Positions 54,299 to 63,307 of a DNA stretch of 64,000 nt are shown here, piece after piece (the stretch's first letter is position 1; each line of letters begins with the position of its first letter). The position numbers were made by a program, and so were the translations under genes. A model generated the notes under the pieces. The model saw nothing but the letters and a program-made list of their open reading frames with translations. It searched no databases and was not told where the DNA came from. The DNA is taken from contig NZ_PYMH01000009.1 of NCBI RefSeq assembly GCF_003025555.1, positions 167,475-231,474 of the forward strand, given 5' to 3'. This DNA is from Photobacterium lutimaris. GTDB lineage: Bacteria; Pseudomonadota; Gammaproteobacteria; Enterobacterales; Vibrionaceae.

Positions 54299-54324
54299 AT
54301 ACAGGTACTGATCCGTACCTGTAT
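54299..54324 (+). terminator. Hairpin after the dmeF-marR pair
   Basis: ATACAGGTAC/GTACCTGTAT stem with six-base loop, about 37 bp past the marR stop. No T-run, so termination is uncertain. The rest of the gap to 54547 shows no gene; the lpxM promoter must lie here. Confidence 0.5.
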
Positions 54325-54547
54325 ACCCAATGGCCTTCGCGTAACCAGTATGCTGTCGTTCATATAAGTTGACTAAATAAACCTCATTTAGTCATCAATT
54401 TATCAATAAAACGTAGGTAATATCCCCTCACCCGCCTACAATCCTGAACACTTGCTGAATAGCGGTCATCTGCTTCTAGATGCGACTTTCAATGTACGCT
54501 GCTTGCAGCCCGGCCACTGACGTTAACGTTACTGATTTTGGCCAGTT

Positions 54548-55498
54548 ATGGATATGGATATGAGCGATACCACCTACGGTCAATACAACCCGGCTTTTCA
54601 GTTCTCCTTTTTACACCCTCGCTACTGGCTATTATGGGCAGTGATGCCACTTCTTTTTATACTGGCCCTTTTGCCACATCATGCACGTAAAAGTATTGCC
54701 CGGTTTGCCGCCAAGCTAATTGTAAAGAAAAAGAGAGGGGCAAAACGGCGGGCATTGAAAAACATTGAGCTTTGTTTTCCTGACTACAACGAAAAACAGC
54801 GCCTTGCCTTGCTGGAAGATACCTTCACCGTGGCTGGCTGTATTTTATTGGGTTTTGCCCAGCCTTTTATCAAAGGCCGCCAATACATGCTCAATAGCCA
54901 TGATGTCCAAGGACTGGAGCACCTTGAAGCCCTCCAGGCCCAAGACAAAAATATTATCATGCTAGTGCCCCACAACTGGGCTATCGACTTTTCGGCGCTG
55001 TATTTTGCGGCCAATGATATGCCGATGGTGGCAATGATCAAACCGCAAGCCAACCCAATCATCAACTGGCTGATGAATGTGCAGCGCAAGCAGTTTGGCG
55101 GGCGTATCTACCAGCGAAGCCAAGGTATTAAACCTTACCTGCGCTCAATCAAAGAGGGCTATCTTGCCTACTACCTGCCAGATGAAGAGCATCAGCTGCA
55201 ACAAAGTGTGTTCGCCCCATTTTTCGGTCATGAAAAGTCCACGGTCAAAGGTGTGGGTAAACTGGCCAAGCTCTCCAAGGCTGCGGTACTACCGGTCTTT
55301 CCTTCCTATGATTTAAATTCCGGGACATTTACCATTACCATCCAGCCACCATTAACGGACTTTCCTTCGGGCAATGAACAGCAGGACGCCACACGGATGA
55401 ATCAGGAACTGGAGGCCATGATCCGCCAACAACCCGAACAGTACATGTGGATCCTCAAGATCTTGCGCACCCATCCGGATGGCAGCAGACGCTATTAA
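54548..55498 (+). CDS. lpxM: Lipid A late acyltransferase LpxM (MsbB)
   Basis: Adds a secondary acyl chain to Kdo2-lipid A at the inner membrane. 316 residues: N-terminal membrane helix (YWLLWAVMPLLFILALLP), the RRALKNIELCFPDY motif, catalytic HX4D as HNWAID near residue 141, and the terminal QPEQYMWILKILRTHPDG typical of LpxM. ATG codons at 54548, 54554 and 54560 are all possible starts. The transferred chain could be 3-hydroxylated (LpxN-like in V. cholerae); sequence alone does not decide. Confidence 0.88.
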   Translation: MDMDMSDTTYGQYNPAFQFSFLHPRYWLLWAVMPLLFILALLPHHARKSIARFAAKLIVKKKRGAKRRALKNIELCFPDYNEKQRLALLEDTFTVAGCILLGFAQPFIKGRQYMLNSHDVQGLEHLEALQAQDKNIIMLVPHNWAIDFSALYFAANDMPMVAMIKPQANPIINWLMNVQRKQFGGRIYQRSQGIKPYLRSIKEGYLAYYLPDEEHQLQQSVFAPFFGHEKSTVKGVGKLAKLSKAAVLPVFPSYDLNSGTFTITIQPPLTDFPSGNEQQDATRMNQELEAMIRQQPEQYMWILKILRTHPDGSRRY

Positions 55499-55518
55499 CA
55501 ATCACCAACATACCGGAA

Positions 55519-55554
55519 TAAAAAAGGGCCCCATGCAGAATGCATCCGGCCCTT
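55519..55554. terminator. Terminator between lpxM and the ACT-domain gene
   Basis: Two nested stems, AAGGGCC/GGCCCTT and ATGCA/TGCAT, with a six-T run on the minus strand and a T-rich tail on the plus strand. Serves the convergent pair. Confidence 0.85.
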
Positions 55555-55615
55555 GTCGTTTCTTTTCGTCATGCTCTTCTACAGCGTCGTGTTTGATACG
55601 ACTGCAGTATTAACC

Positions 55616-56125
55616 TCAAGCGGTTTCTAGCACTTTCACTATCAGACCACTGTCAACTTGCTGCAGCGCTTCGAGCAGCTGCTCAATATCGACTTCGGTA
55701 GGCACATCAACCTGCAACTCGGCAAAAAATAATGCCTGCCCAAGATCGGGAACCCCAATACGGTGGTTTTCAATCTTCACAATACCGATACCGATATTAT
55801 CCAAAATACGGGTAATATCATTGACGATACCCGGTCGATCCTTCGACTCGACCTTCAGTGTAAGGTGGTCGGTTTTGATCTCACCAACTTCCGACGCTTC
55901 AACGACCCGAATATCTAATTCTTGCTGGGCTTGGAAAAGTTCTTTTAGTTGACCCGCAGACTGCGCAGGAATATCAATCTTTAGAATCCCGACAACTTGG
56001 TTATCCAGCCTGTTAATTTTACTGATCAGCCACTTGCCCCCAAGTTCATGAGTCTTGGCTGCTAATTTATTGATAAGTTGAGGATGATCTTGTCCCGCCA
56101 ATGTTACGGTTAATTGAGTATTCAT
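55616..56125 (-). CDS. ACT-domain protein, glycine cleavage repressor (GcvR) family
   Basis: 169 residues forming two ACT domains: TVTLAGQDHPQLINKLAAKTHELGG (about 6-30) and LTLKVESKDRPGIVNDITRILDN (about 88-110). GcvR binds glycine and inhibits GcvA; this protein fits the family in length and layout, but the GcvR-like group also contains paralogues, so the exact role is open. Single gene, convergent with lpxM. Confidence 0.82.
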   Translation of the reverse strand: MNTQLTVTLAGQDHPQLINKLAAKTHELGGKWLISKINRLDNQVVGILKIDIPAQSAGQLKELFQAQQELDIRVVEASEVGEIKTDHLTLKVESKDRPGIVNDITRILDNIGIGIVKIENHRIGVPDLGQALFFAELQVDVPTEVDIEQLLEALQQVDSGLIVKVLETA

Positions 56126-56267
56126 ACGCGCTTCCCCTCTACAATCCAGCCAGAAACACGCTGGCTATATAGTCAGATTAGCAAGCAAGTGGGCAACGTG
56201 CCGTGACCAGGCTCCATTCTGGTTATGAAAACCATTGTTTCCCCATACTGAATTCACAAATCCATGT

Positions 56268-56295
56268 AAAAAGCCAGTTACTGGCGTAACTGGCT
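56268..56295 (-). terminator. Terminator of the chemoreceptor gene
   Basis: AGCCAGTTAC/GTAACTGGCT stem with four-base loop, T-run on the minus strand. Confidence 0.85.
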
Positions 56296-56318
56296 CATAC
56301 CTGATCAATTGAGTGGAA

Positions 56319-57758
56319 TCAGCTATTGGTGCGGTATTTATGTAAAACCTCACCCAAGTGCCGAGAGGTGTCCCCCAAGCTGGTGCTGTTATCAATCGAC
56401 TGTTCACTCATGGAACGGATCAATTCCGACTGGGAGCGAATATCGTGCAGCTCTGAGGCAATGTCATTGGCGACAGTGGTCTGTTGGTGCGCTGCCGTCG
56501 CAATCTGAGTACTCATATCCATCACCTGACGTGCCGATTCGGCAATATTATCAACGTCGCGGCCGATTTCGGTGATCATCTCGCGACTATGATGGGACTG
56601 CTCAAGCGTCACTGCGGTAATGTTGGAGATACTGGTCGTCTCAAGCTGCAATGTATCTATCATCGCCTGGATCTCAACCGTCGCCTGCTGGGTACGTCCC
56701 GCTAGCGTTCTTACTTCATCCGCTACCACCGCAAAACCACGGCCTTGCTCACCGGCACGGGCCGCTTCAATGGCCGCATTCAGCGCAAGCAAGTTGGTTT
56801 GCTCCGAGATTGCATTGATCGTCGTGATCACCGCATTAATTTCTTCAGCCTTTTCGTTAAGACTCCCAACAGCACGCGAGGCTTCGTCAGTTTGCTCTGA
56901 CAACTGGGTTACTTTAACAATCGCCTGCTGAACATTGCGGTTACCCTGCTCAATACTTTGCATATCGGCATCCGACTGCTCTGAGGTTTGCTGTGCCAGG
57001 CCAGCAATATCTTTTGCCGACGCCGTCATTTCTTCCATCGCCGTCGCCACTGAATCAAGCGAGGCATATTGCTGGTTCACTTGCTGGCCAGATCCTCGTG
57101 CATCATTACTGAAGCTACCAGCCGCGCTCTGCAAGTTCTGCGCGCTATGCTTAACGGTATTGACCAACTCACTCAAGGTATCCATGGTGCGATCGAGTTC
57201 AAAACCGATAATACCGAATTCATCTCGGCCGACATGAAAGCCCAGACGCGACGTCAAATCACCATCGGCAATACGCCTAGTGGCTTGGTGCATCACCCAC
57301 AATGCACCGCCAAGGAAGGTCGCCATCCAGTAACACAGCAAGCCAATCGGCAAGAGCATGGCCAGTGAATAGAAAAAGCGCTTCAGGGCCTGATCTTTCT
57401 CGGCCTGCAACGAAATTGCCCCCCCCTGTGGCAAGCTCGCCATCCCCCATGGTGTCGCCACCATCGCCTGCCCTCGGGCAGCGGTATTTCCGGCAAAGCT
57501 CACACCTTGCTGTTGCAACAACCGGCGCTGGGCATCTGCGTCCAACCCCGCTCCCTGTACCGTTTCGACCATTGCCGCGACCCTTGTTTCGGCCACTGCA
57601 AACTGCTGTCGCTCAAGTTGGTCCACGGTTTGACGGTAGTGCAACCCGGCAATCGCCGTGACGACCGTAGCAATCAGTGCAAAGAGCACCCAAAACTTAT
57701 CGTTGACCGACATTTTGACAAACAGCCTGTCAACGGTACGAAATTCAACCTCTCTCAT
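56319..57758 (-). CDS. Methyl-accepting chemotaxis protein
   Basis: 479-residue chemoreceptor. Membrane helix near 22-42, a short periplasmic sensor domain of about 80 residues without recognisable dCache/sCache motifs, a second helix near 130-155, HAMP, then a long cytoplasmic coiled coil with the hairpin tip ISEQTNLLALNAAIEAARAGEQGRGFAVVADEVR. No C-terminal CheR-binding pentapeptide is seen. Methylation-type Gln/Glu pairs flank the hairpin. Ligand unknown. GGGAA before the ATG. Confidence 0.93.
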   Translation of the reverse strand: MREVEFRTVDRLFVKMSVNDKFWVLFALIATVVTAIAGLHYRQTVDQLERQQFAVAETRVAAMVETVQGAGLDADAQRRLLQQQGVSFAGNTAARGQAMVATPWGMASLPQGGAISLQAEKDQALKRFFYSLAMLLPIGLLCYWMATFLGGALWVMHQATRRIADGDLTSRLGFHVGRDEFGIIGFELDRTMDTLSELVNTVKHSAQNLQSAAGSFSNDARGSGQQVNQQYASLDSVATAMEEMTASAKDIAGLAQQTSEQSDADMQSIEQGNRNVQQAIVKVTQLSEQTDEASRAVGSLNEKAEEINAVITTINAISEQTNLLALNAAIEAARAGEQGRGFAVVADEVRTLAGRTQQATVEIQAMIDTLQLETTSISNITAVTLEQSHHSREMITEIGRDVDNIAESARQVMDMSTQIATAAHQQTTVANDIASELHDIRSQSELIRSMSEQSIDNSTSLGDTSRHLGEVLHKYRTNS

Positions 57759-57923
57759 CGTCGTTCCCTGTAGTTATTATTGGGTTTGCCATATGGTAAC
57801 AGCTCAACGTTTGATGTTGTGATACAGGGTTTGTTTTTCAGGTGAGCGCAGCAAACCATTTCACAAAAAGTCGATCTTCATCACAAACAAGATCGCTTAA
57901 TAGCTTGCACTTGATGTATAGGT

Positions 57924-57976
57924 ATAAAAAAACCGGCGATATCACTCCGAAACCCAGAGCGAAACCAACCGGTTTT
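57924..57976 (-). terminator. Terminator of the gene at 58011
   Basis: Long hairpin AACCGG/CCGGTT with an internal CGCTC/GAGTG stem; on the minus strand seven T follow. Confidence 0.75.
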
Positions 57977-58010
57977 GCATGTTACTTTTCGTGAATAAAC
58001 GAAAGTAAGC

Positions 58011-58499
58011 TTAGATACCCGCGCGCTTGAACAGACCCGCCATCAATGGCGAATTTGCTTTAACTTGCTTGGCTTTATTCTTGAACTCACGTGCTAGCGA
58101 GGTGTCCTTGATATCGTTAGCAATGTAAATCATCGACTGGTACATATCACCTGCCGTCTTGATTCGATCTTTATCGTTCATTGGACTGATGATCTTCACG
58201 ACATCAGAACCCTTCATGCCTTTTTCGGTTGCATAAGTCTCAACCGAATCTAGCAGCTTATCTAAATCATTCACGAAGTCAGAATTTTCAACACCTAACT
58301 TCTTAATCTCTTTCAGGTTACGTTTGCGTACCTGATTAATAATAAATGCTGGCTTGTTAATTTTCTTGTAGCCGAAGAAACCGGCTAGAATCAGCAAGGC
58401 AACACCACCAGCCACATAACCCCAAATCGAACCCGAAGATTCAGCAACCGGCTGGATCACTTCGGCGGCGGTTGTAACAGACACTGGTACATCAGACAT
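58011..58499 (-). CDS. Single-pass membrane protein of unknown function
   Basis: 162 residues. One membrane helix near 25-43 (IWGYVAGGVALLILAGFFGY), followed by a basic region (KKINKPAFIINQVRKRNLKEIKKLG) and a helical cytoplasmic domain ending SPLMAGLFKRAGI. AAAGG 8 nt before the ATG and a good terminator argue for a real single-gene unit. I do not recognise a family. The basic patch after the membrane could bind nucleic acid or lipid, but that is speculation. Confidence 0.75.
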   Translation of the reverse strand: MSDVPVSVTTAAEVIQPVAESSGSIWGYVAGGVALLILAGFFGYKKINKPAFIINQVRKRNLKEIKKLGVENSDFVNDLDKLLDSVETYATEKGMKGSDVVKIISPMNDKDRIKTAGDMYQSMIYIANDIKDTSLAREFKNKAKQVKANSPLMAGLFKRAGI

Positions 58500-58669
58500 A
58501 TTGGTAACCTTTCATTTCTCTGGAACAGAACTACAGTGACATTATGCACTCCAGCAACAAAGAACTATGCGTTTTATCAATTTTTGTTGCAAATAGGGTG
58601 ACCGACTTCAAGCTTTAGCAAATAACCTAACGAATATATCGTGCCACAAAGCATAACATTTCACAAAAG

Positions 58670-59365
58670 TCAGTTCTGGCATGCAATAAAAATGAAGTTA
58701 GGCTTCATCGATAACTGCTCAAAACGCTGTGGATCAATGTCTACCATTTCAGGCGAAGGGCTACCTTCAGAGAGTCCGGCCACAGTCATACCCGATGTAA
58801 ATACCGCCTCAAAGAGGTCGGTGAGCGACCGGCGATAAAACGACACTTCCACCGGCTGACCAATGGTATCCCACTCTTCCGTAATGAGCTCTTTCTGGAA
58901 ATAGTCACCAGATGGCGATACCTCAAAATCAATCAACGGATGATGAGTCGAAAAGACAAAGACACCGCCTTTTATCAAGCAGCGTTGAATATCTTTAAAA
59001 AGCAGCTGTAGATCCGGCAAGTAGTGCACGGCCAGCGGGCAGATAACGACGTCATAAGCACTATCCGGCTCGTGCGGTAATCCCATATTGAGATCTTGCA
59101 CATAGCACTGTAGCTTGCCTGAAAGCTTGTCGTTTACCATTTCAACCATTTGCGGCGATACATCGACAGCGGTCACCTCCGCTCCCTGTGCCAACAGATA
59201 CTCAGCATACACACCGGAACCACAGGCCAGATCCAACACTTTCTTGCCTTTCAGATCAGGCAGCATCGCCTGCAGCGAAGGACGCTCAAGCATTGCATTA
59301 TAAATATTATCTTGGACTGCACGGTCATACTCTTTGGCAAAACGGCCATACATTGGGCTTTTCAT
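58670..59365 (-). CDS. Class I SAM-dependent methyltransferase
   Basis: 231 residues. Motif I VLDLACGSGVYAEYLL near residue 45 and the following VTAVDVSPQMVEM (acidic ribose-binding Asp), then DVVICPLAVHYLPDL. Resembles the UbiE/UbiG-like Methyltransf_11 group; substrate unknown. Weak Shine-Dalgarno. It is the last gene in this direction with ordinary core-gene composition before AT-rich accessory DNA. Confidence 0.88.
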   Translation of the reverse strand: MKSPMYGRFAKEYDRAVQDNIYNAMLERPSLQAMLPDLKGKKVLDLACGSGVYAEYLLAQGAEVTAVDVSPQMVEMVNDKLSGKLQCYVQDLNMGLPHEPDSAYDVVICPLAVHYLPDLQLLFKDIQRCLIKGGVFVFSTHHPLIDFEVSPSGDYFQKELITEEWDTIGQPVEVSFYRRSLTDLFEAVFTSGMTVAGLSEGSPSPEMVDIDPQRFEQLSMKPNFIFIACQN

Positions 59366-59484
59366 CGTCAGGGGCTCTGTCTGGTATCAGCATGGAAGCT
59401 GTTGTAAATAGATAGTAATGATACCCACCTATACTATCTACTGCCCAGCTCCATAGCTAGCGCTTTGTGGTGACCCGATATAAG

Positions 59485-59592
59485 TTATACAATAAACGCA
59501 AAATAAATAAGGCTGGTAATAAAGCCAATAGCAAACATAGAAAGACTGACTTTAATATAGAGTAATAAAGCCTTTAGTAGATTATCCATCAT
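59485..59592 (-). CDS. Possible 35-residue hydrophobic membrane peptide
   Basis: ATG-ATG start at 59592 (or 59589) giving a mostly hydrophobic peptide: short charged start (MMDN), then ALLLYIKVSLSMFAIGF and SLIYFAFIV. Composition suits a one- or two-helix membrane peptide, perhaps toxin-like. Shine-Dalgarno is weak (GGTGA about 9 nt upstream). Chance ORF cannot be excluded in AT-rich DNA. Confidence 0.3.
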   Translation of the reverse strand: MMDNLLKALLLYIKVSLSMFAIGFITSLIYFAFIV

Positions 59593-60360
59593 AGTTATTC
59601 ACCGATGGTATACATTAAAATTATAGATAGATTAACCATAGCGTGTAGCCCTTACCCAAGATGTCTCAAAGTAGTAAATATCTACGTATATCTATGATAT
59701 AGCTAACAAACTTTAAATACCTCGGGTTGAAGGCTGGATAACGCAAAGACGGGTGTAAATAATGGTTTAAGCTAAAATTCAGTGTTAATTTCTCTCTATC
59801 AATATTCCTAAACCAGACTTCTTTATTTATTCTTCTTATTACAAAAAAGGCTTTAAATATATCTCCTAATGATACAACGATGAGCCCCCAACAAATAACC
59901 TAACACCGTCGAAGCCGCTACAGAAAAGCCAGCTCAAGGTATTAAGGAAAATATGTAGGGATATGGTGCAGATTACAAAACGCTAGATGGGTGCCGTTGA
60001 AACCATAAGATATCCTTTTCAGCCTTTACAACAAAACGACAGCTATCTTCTGTAAGAGAGTTTCACGACATCGGATGCATGTCGGGAAGCTTTATATTGC
60101 AGGCCTCAAGTAGATACAGCTTACACACAAGAGATAAACCACATGTAACGTCCACACGAGCTAGCCCTAGTACCTAGCTCGAAGCTGGACAATTCCGTTT
60201 TAGTACAATTGCTAATTTAGCAAAGTTTGAATTATAAAAAGTATGGCAAAGTTACTGAATTTGATGTCCAATATTGACTGGTACAAATCATTTGGTGACA
60301 GTATCGCTCCAGTAAGTATTTGCTTAACTGATAGCGTTTTACCTACACATTCAAAATGTA
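59593..60360. other. AT-rich accessory gap, no clear gene
   Basis: About 770 bp with many stops in all frames. A 73-codon plus-strand frame overlaps the end of the next gene but has no ribosome site or recognisable product. No tRNA, integrase, attC site or insertion-sequence ends were seen. It may be the decayed left edge of the accessory region. Confidence 0.5.
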
Positions 60361-61560
60361 TCAATGAAAAATCACATCCAGTAAAGCAACTCTATTATCC
60401 CAAATATATTTCTCTTGTTTATCAACTGGCTCTTTCGAATTATACCAATTTGACGAATAAATGAACTTCAAAAAATTTATGTAACCATCAACTTCATCAA
60501 ACTTATTCATAGGCTGTCCAACAGCCTTAGACAAGTTCCGCTTTAAAGCCTTTGATGACATAGTTGAATATAAGTCAGGCCGAGAAATACAAAGCAAACG
60601 CCCCCAACAACTCATCTTAAAGCCTAAGTCAAACAAAGAACTAAGCTCATTTCTAAGGGTTACCCAGTCGGCATCACTATTCATCCTAAGAAGTGCGCAA
60701 TTATTTACAGCCGTTAAAATAATATCGTGCTGCGTTTCTGTTCCACTTTTGAGTAAACCTGCAAAATTACCGCTTGCTGTGGTGTTTCCCAAGTGGGCAA
60801 ATGGCTTTCTTCCGCCAATTAGCTTTCTAGTTTCAACCTCATCCAGATAGTTTTTGATCCAAGGAAGAGACAATGAATGCTTGGCAGAATCCAATACGTG
60901 CCGGTAGCCTTCATCCAAGTCGGGACATTCTGCAAGTATTGTTGCTATTCTTTGATAATATTCACTCCAGCTAGCATCACTTAACCATTCCGAGACGCCT
61001 TCAGGATTATCTTTGTATTGAGGTGATTGCAATCCCGTTTGACGCTGCTTGCTTAGAGTTTCTAAGTAGCTTTTTCGATATTGTTCTAACCAATCAAAAT
61101 CAGGATAGAAAGCATTCCTATCATTGTGCCATTCTTCTAGCTGCTTTAGTATTTTCTGAAATTGGACATCTTGATCAATATTATGAGTTTCACATGATAC
61201 ACATGCTTCAGTATTACGAGTAAAACCGCTATGGGTTAAATTGCTACTACCAATAATAAGACACGCTTTATGCCCTTTACGAAATAAAAAAACCTTAGGG
61301 TGAAAAGTACTATTAGGGTTATTCCCCATAACTTTAACAGTCGCCTTCAAGTCCAATAATTCCTTTAACCCATCAGGGTGAGTTTGATTAAAAGCGATAC
61401 CAGCCGTTGCATTGATAGTTTGTAGCTTCCCTAACCCATCAAATGGGACTCCGTATTCAGGGTTACCTATCCATGCAACTGCAAAATCAAGCGTTGAATA
61501 TTCACTGCAGCACCTTTTGAACTCAGCTGAAATCTCTTTGGTATTGACTAAAACTTGCAT
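60361..61560 (-). CDS. Phospholipase-D-fold protein with one HKD motif (candidate defence nuclease)
   Basis: 399 residues. The N-terminal PLD-like domain has one HKD-type motif: His87-x-Lys89, then GSSN (104-107) and a Glu at 118; the Asp of the canonical HKD is missing, as in several nuclease members. Proteins with one motif form active dimers (Nuc, BfiI). The C-terminal half (NNCALLRMN..., FDLGFKMSCWGRLLCISRPDLYS) is a conserved-looking domain I cannot name. AGGAG five nt before the ATG. Same strand as the SNIPE-like gene, 296 bp downstream of it. Cleavage of DNA is inferred, not shown. Confidence 0.65.
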   Translation of the reverse strand: MQVLVNTKEISAEFKRCCSEYSTLDFAVAWIGNPEYGVPFDGLGKLQTINATAGIAFNQTHPDGLKELLDLKATVKVMGNNPNSTFHPKVFLFRKGHKACLIIGSSNLTHSGFTRNTEACVSCETHNIDQDVQFQKILKQLEEWHNDRNAFYPDFDWLEQYRKSYLETLSKQRQTGLQSPQYKDNPEGVSEWLSDASWSEYYQRIATILAECPDLDEGYRHVLDSAKHSLSLPWIKNYLDEVETRKLIGGRKPFAHLGNTTASGNFAGLLKSGTETQHDIILTAVNNCALLRMNSDADWVTLRNELSSLFDLGFKMSCWGRLLCISRPDLYSTMSSKALKRNLSKAVGQPMNKFDEVDGYINFLKFIYSSNWYNSKEPVDKQEKYIWDNRVALLDVIFH

Positions 61561-61711
61561 TGTTACTCCTGAAAATCGAAGTTATTTAACCTATTTGGTA
61601 AGGCCATACGTTTGGTGACAGTCTGTGATGAGAAAGTGTATCTCGCTATAAGGCCAGCTCTTGTTTCTAATACAATTAACTAAGATGGAACAGGGCTGAA
61701 CCAATATAGGG

Positions 61712-61757
61712 CAATCTGTCAGTTCTAGTCACATTGAGAAACGAAACTGACAGATTG
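61712..61757. repeat. 13-bp inverted repeat between the SNIPE-like and PLD-fold genes
   Basis: CAATCTGTCAGTT (61712-61724) and its exact reverse complement (61745-61757) around a 20-nt loop. Could be a terminator-like hairpin without T-run, an operator, or transposon-end remnant. The remaining gap 61561-61856 shows no gene. Confidence 0.7.
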
Positions 61758-61856
61758 AATTCAGACTAATTAAAATGAGAGATATATTGGATTTTTCAGC
61801 ATCTCATCAAGCGAACATACGGAAGTTCGATCAAAACTAATATGTAGTGATTTGAG

Positions 61857-63299
61857 TTAAGCTGCTTCATTTAATCTTAAACTTTCATAATAATCTTCGG
61901 CTAATGCCGTCATCTTGAATTCGGCCTCTATGCCTGCAATCTTCTCAACAGCTTGTTTAATATCGTCTAAATCGACACTAAAGAACTCTTTGCGAAGGTT
62001 TACAGCATTGACACGGTGAGCATGGAACTCGCGGTGTAGCGCAGATTCAAGTGAAGGAGCATCATCTGTATAAATCATAGCGTGAACGTCAAAAGGGAAC
62101 GGTACGCTGGCATCACCAAGTTCTTTCACCCTGTCCATTGGCTCGAGTCTTCGAGTTAAGCCTATCTTATATACATCTTCACCAAAGGAGCCAATATTGC
62201 TGATCACGTATACATGACCTTTACGCGTTTGTTCTGCCATGCTCTTAGCTCGTTCTTCTTTGGCTTCTGCTTCAGCAAGCTGCTGCTCAAGAATCGCAAT
62301 TCTTTGCTCCATATCACTGCGATCTTGTTCAGTGGCTTTAGCAAGCTCTTGCTGTGCTTTATCAAGAAGATTTCGATACATCTTTTCTTCTTTCTCTGCA
62401 TCAGCAATCGCTTTTTGATACTCTTTAATCGCTCGTTGTTCTTCACGGATCTGTTCTTTTATAAGTTTCTGCTCCGCAATTTCTTCTTGTTTCTTTAGCG
62501 TGAATTGATACTGAAGTTTACATTCTTCGAACTTAAGTTCGATGTAGTCAAGGTCAAAGCCGCATTCAAGAGTTGCTGCTGATTTCTCTAGATTGTTCGC
62601 TAGCTTTTCAATCCTCTCTAGCGTTCGACCAAACGAGCTTGGAGTAACCTTTCCAATAAGCATGTCACATTCAATATTAAATGCGGTGAGCATTAACCTA
62701 ACTTGACCATTCAGAATATTCTTGTTGAAAGACTTATCATTAGAGATGACTGTTGTTTCTGGGAATATGATAGCAGTCTTGTCTTTAATCATATCTTTCT
62801 GCTGCTGCCTGATATCTTTTATCTCTTCAGAATAACGGGAAGATGTTTCATAAAGGTATTGCGGGGTTTCAAAATGGCCGTGAGCAGTGTATTCATCGAG
62901 TCGAGAATACAAATCTATATCGCCCATTAGCTCGTTAAGGTCGAGTTTGCCTTTTTCAATCTTGGCATTAAGCTCATTTAAAGTGTTCTGAACAGTATCA
63001 AAATGCGCTTGCTGCTCTTGGATACTAAGCCGAAGAGAGTCATCTTGCCCTTTCAAAGCCTGTAGTTCGGCAGTTTCTGTGTTAATCACCTTAAGCTTTT
63101 TTTTCGCAGTCACTATAGATTGCTTAACCAACTCGTTGGTTTGCTCTAATGATTCAAGCTCTTTTTGAGTTTTAGTTAATGCTTCATCGAGTGATTTGTA
63201 TTGACCTGCTTTTTTATCCGCAGCTCGTTTCGTTAATACATAGGTTAATAAAATAGCGACTAGAGATAACCCAGCCAACACTAGTATATTATTATCCAT
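61857..63299 (-). CDS. Membrane-anchored DUF4041/GIY-YIG nuclease, SNIPE-like anti-phage protein
   Basis: 480 residues. N-terminal membrane helix (about 5-22, ILVLAGLSLVAILLTYVL), coiled coil (about 35-130), DUF4041 region (about 140-290, including NKNILNGQVRLMLTAFNIECD and a long helix), a further coiled coil, then a C-terminal Mug113/T5orf172 GIY-YIG domain (about 375-450) with GHVYVISN, VYKIGLTRR and a late FHAHRVN...RKEFF region. This domain order is that of SNIPE, an inner-membrane nuclease that cleaves phage DNA as it enters. Function here is by homology and architecture only. Downstream of a small basic gene (8-bp gap), GAGG 13 nt before the ATG. Confidence 0.82.
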   Translation of the reverse strand: MDNNILVLAGLSLVAILLTYVLTKRAADKKAGQYKSLDEALTKTQKELESLEQTNELVKQSIVTAKKKLKVINTETAELQALKGQDDSLRLSIQEQQAHFDTVQNTLNELNAKIEKGKLDLNELMGDIDLYSRLDEYTAHGHFETPQYLYETSSRYSEEIKDIRQQQKDMIKDKTAIIFPETTVISNDKSFNKNILNGQVRLMLTAFNIECDMLIGKVTPSSFGRTLERIEKLANNLEKSAATLECGFDLDYIELKFEECKLQYQFTLKKQEEIAEQKLIKEQIREEQRAIKEYQKAIADAEKEEKMYRNLLDKAQQELAKATEQDRSDMEQRIAILEQQLAEAEAKEERAKSMAEQTRKGHVYVISNIGSFGEDVYKIGLTRRLEPMDRVKELGDASVPFPFDVHAMIYTDDAPSLESALHREFHAHRVNAVNLRKEFFSVDLDDIKQAVEKIAGIEAEFKMTALAEDYYESLRLNEAA

Positions 63300-63307
63300 T
63301 GATTATT

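Noticed and set aside
60243..60464. 73-codon plus-strand frame MAKLLNLMSN...
   Set aside because: No ribosome site, overlaps the end of the PLD-fold gene by about 100 bp, and no recognisable family.
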